Positions 50,350-52,273 of a stretch of DNA of 52,273 nt are shown piece by piece. Location: the NCBI RefSeq assembly GCF_946479755.1, contig NZ_CAMLHC010000044.1, positions 1 to 52,273 on the forward strand. The letters are read 5' to 3'. The first letter of the stretch is position 1. Each line of letters opens with the position of its first letter. Source of the stretch: an uncultured Chitinophaga sp. Lineage in GTDB: Bacteria > Bacteroidota > Bacteroidia > Chitinophagales > Chitinophagaceae. The position numbers and the translations under genes were made by a program. The notes beneath the pieces are model-generated. The model was not told the origin of the DNA and searched no databases. It saw only the letters and a list, made by a program, of their open reading frames with translations.

Positions 50350-51342
50350 TCAGAAGAATCTGGGAGTGAGCATCTGTTCATCCCTTCTTGGGAAGAGAAA
50401 CCCGATGGATATCTCATGACTGCTGGTACCCAGTGTCGCCGTGGTTTTCAGGGAGCGGTCGTAGGAATACCCGATCCTGAACTGGTCTCCCAGGAAGAAC
50501 TGCGCACCCAGCACAAGCGCCGATGGTTTTTCCAGCCTGGGGTCAACGTTCTTGTTGAACAGTGTAACACCCGTTCTGTAAGTCGCCCCCAGCCATACCA
50601 TCTGCTTGATCAGCACATAGGTGGTCAAATCCAGGCTGCTGGGACCAGCCAGGTCATTTTTCAGCATCATGGACGGCCGTACTGCTATCTCTTCTGACAG
50701 CGGGAAGAGATATCCGGCGAGCAGGTAAAGGTTGATTTTTGTTTCCGGCAGTAAACGGGTAGGATCTTTCTTCGGTTTAATAAAGTGTACCCCGATATTG
50801 TCCGCAGAGAGCCCTGCATAAAATCTGTCCGTATTATATAGAATACCAACACGGGCATCCGGCATCGATACTGTTTTGCGCTGGTTCAGCAGCCGGAGGT
50901 CATTCGTCTCATCCGGGTTCAGCTTTGTACCATCCAGCGACTGTTGGGCGATACCACCTGCAACGCCAATTGCCAGCGTCCTGGGTACTCCCTCGTAGCT
51001 ATCAAACTTGATGCGGTACGCAAAGTTGGCATAGGCGCCCAGGTTAGTCATAGCTCCCAGTTTATCGGCGATAATATTAAGGCCCAGCCCCATCTTGTCT
51101 TCATTGATGGTCCCGTCTACCGCCAGTGAACCGGTCTTTGGCGCTCCTTCCACACCTGTCCACTGATTTCTGTAGATGCCGGTGAGGTTCAGCTGCTCAC
51201 GGTACCCTGCATAAGCAGGGTTGATGAACAATCCGTGAAACATATATTGACTAATCTGGGGGGCCTGCTGGGCCTTTACGGTGAGGGACCATAAAGAGAT
51301 CCCTCCTATTATCAAACCATTTATAAATTTAGATTTCAACAT
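50350..51342 (-). CDS. PorP/SprF family type IX secretion membrane protein
   Basis: A 330-residue outer-membrane barrel protein with a signal peptide (ending VKAQ). The family start QISQYMFHGLFINPAYAGYR is diagnostic, followed by NLTGIYRNQWTGVEGAPKT and GLGLNIIADKLGAM. The C-terminal FRIGYSYDRSL and HEISIGFLF segments are barrel strands. SprF-type proteins are needed for secretion or anchoring of the adjacent giant adhesin (type B sorting domain). It begins 11 bases after the adhesin's stop, in the same operon. Confidence 0.95.
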   Translation of the reverse strand: MLKSKFINGLIIGGISLWSLTVKAQQAPQISQYMFHGLFINPAYAGYREQLNLTGIYRNQWTGVEGAPKTGSLAVDGTINEDKMGLGLNIIADKLGAMTNLGAYANFAYRIKFDSYEGVPRTLAIGVAGGIAQQSLDGTKLNPDETNDLRLLNQRKTVSMPDARVGILYNTDRFYAGLSADNIGVHFIKPKKDPTRLLPETKINLYLLAGYLFPLSEEIAVRPSMMLKNDLAGPSSLDLTTYVLIKQMVWLGATYRTGVTLFNKNVDPRLEKPSALVLGAQFFLGDQFRIGYSYDRSLKTTATLGTSSHEISIGFLFPRRDEQMLTPRFF

Positions 51343-51353
51343 AATTTCATTTT

Positions 51354-52273
51354 TTAACGTAAAACCATAACATATCCACGCTTTACGATCACCTTTCCGG
51401 TATCATCTGTCACTGTCAATACATAGAAGTAAGTCCCTTCCAATAAACCGGCTCCATTCCAGGAGTTGTCATAGTTGCTCTTTTTGTACACCAGGTTGTT
51501 CCAGCGGTTGATGATGACCAGCTCTGTATTCTTATATCTTTCCAGTCCTCTTATGCGCAGCACATCATTTACACCATCTCCGTTAGGCGTGATTACATTC
51601 GGTATCACCAGGTCATCCTGTTCAATTTCCACGGTGGACGCACCGCCATTTTCTACCGGTATGTCATTTCCGTTGGGCGTAAGACCGGTGACTTTGTTGG
51701 TAATGCTGTTCTCCCTGTAATCAGTGGCCACGGTACCTTTCACTGTCAGTGTCACACTTTGTCCTGCGGCTACCGTCAGGCCGGTCCATTGGCCGTTAGC
51801 GGGATTATAGTTACCGGCACTCGGAACGAAACTGCCGGCATTGTAACCTACAGGCAGCTGGTCTTTTACGATGACCGTTTCGCCCGGCACGATCGCTCTC
51901 GGACCTTCATTCAGCAACGTGATGGTGAAGTCCAGCGGACCGCCGGCTTTTGCCGTAGCGCTGTTCGCCTTCTTACTCAGCTTCAGATGGTAAGCAGTAT
52001 CTGTCGTGTCTTCAACCGTTACCGTAGCACCGCCACCGTTATCAACCGGGATCGGATCTTTCTTCGGTGTAAGACCGGTGACTTTATTCGTCAGACTGTT
52101 GCCTTTGTAATCGGCTGCTACGGTGCCTTTTACCGTCAGGGTTACACTCTGGCCAGCAGCTACATTCAGGCCGGTCCAGTTGCCGGTGGTTGCGTTATAG
52201 CTACCGGCGCTCGGAATAAAGCTGGTGGCTTTGTAGCCTGTTGGCAGCTGGTCTGTCACGATAACGGTGTCAC
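51354..52273 (-). CDS. DUF11-repeat adhesin with gliding-motility C-terminal (T9SS type B) domain, partial
   Basis: The C-terminal 306 residues or so of a larger surface protein whose start lies beyond the right edge. It contains a DUF11-type immunoglobulin-like unit with a period of 130 residues: DQLPTGYKATSF and DQLPVGYNAGSF, then VAAGQSVTLTVKGTVA and NKVTGLTP occur in both copies. The end is the CHU_C/type B sorting domain (VIPNVITPNGDGVNDVLRIR, LVIINRWNNLVYKK, LLEGTYFYVLTV). The full protein is probably long and repetitive. It heads the operon with SprF and OmpA. Confidence 0.93.
   Translation of the reverse strand, partial: DTVIVTDQLPTGYKATSFIPSAGSYNATTGNWTGLNVAAGQSVTLTVKGTVAADYKGNSLTNKVTGLTPKKDPIPVDNGGGATVTVEDTTDTAYHLKLSKKANSATAKAGGPLDFTITLLNEGPRAIVPGETVIVKDQLPVGYNAGSFVPSAGNYNPANGQWTGLTVAAGQSVTLTVKGTVATDYRENSITNKVTGLTPNGNDIPVENGGASTVEIEQDDLVIPNVITPNGDGVNDVLRIRGLERYKNTELVIINRWNNLVYKKSNYDNSWNGAGLLEGTYFYVLTVTDDTGKVIVKRGYVMVLR

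Noticed and set aside
51354..52273. Repeats at the right edge considered as a CRISPR array
   Set aside because: The units are about 390 bases long and in-frame protein repeats, not short direct repeats with spacers.

Overview
The window looks like a chromosomal segment from a Chitinophaga-like member of the Bacteroidota. This rests on a SusC/SusD pair, a one-protein hybrid two-component regulator, type IX secretion (T9SS) sorting domains and a PorP/SprF protein, promoters of the TTTG-spacer-TAnnTTTG type, few Shine-Dalgarno sequences, and a lanthipeptide precursor with a Bacteroidota-type leader. Most of the window is GC-rich; an AT-rich islet lies at about 41.3-42.2 kb. No rRNA, tRNA, CRISPR array, transposase or integrase was seen.

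Layout. 0.15-4.8 kb: a Crp/Fnr regulator diverges from a five-gene unit of two low-complexity exported proteins, an outer-membrane-barrel-like protein and an OmpR/histidine-kinase pair. 5.0-8.1 kb: a membrane protein with a small winged-helix regulator, then an SDR, a membrane protein and an HSL-type esterase; both transcription starts carry the same palindrome. 8.2-11.5 kb: a GNAT protein, an SH3b-like secreted protein, an unrecognised protein and a DUF2314-ankyrin protein. 11.5-16.6 kb: an NmrA-type reductase, a tiny exported protein with a chitin-binding-like segment, and an operon of an unrecognised 733-residue helical-barrel-like protein, a DUF6766-like membrane protein and an SDR.

16.7-31.3 kb is the main system, a polysaccharide utilisation locus. 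A tight minus-strand operon (SusC, SusD, DUF5017 surface lipoprotein, GH88 unsaturated glucuronyl hydrolase) diverges from a hybrid sensor/AraC regulator and a secreted family 8 polysaccharide lyase. The lyase would cut a uronic-acid polymer by beta-elimination, SusCD would import the unsaturated oligosaccharides, and GH88 would remove the unsaturated end. No sulfatase is present, so hyaluronan or another unsulfated uronic-acid glycan is the best guess. The SusD carries an unusual insertion of about 140 residues.

31.3-38.4 kb (minus): a secreted transglutaminase-like protein, two unrecognised exported proteins, a flavin-dependent monooxygenase, an ANT(6)-type aminoglycoside nucleotidyltransferase and a LytS/LytTR pair. 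38.6-42.2 kb: a TonB-dependent-receptor-like barrel, an orphan lanthipeptide precursor, and a GNAT remnant in front of an XRE/HigA-like gene. 42.2-47.8 kb: an esterase with TPRs, an MFS exporter and a quinone-oxidoreductase-type enzyme, diverging from AraC, Crp/Fnr and NTF2-like genes. 48.2 kb to the end: a T9SS-linked surface cluster of a DUF11 adhesin (cut by the window edge), PorP/SprF, an OmpA protein and a small lipoprotein.
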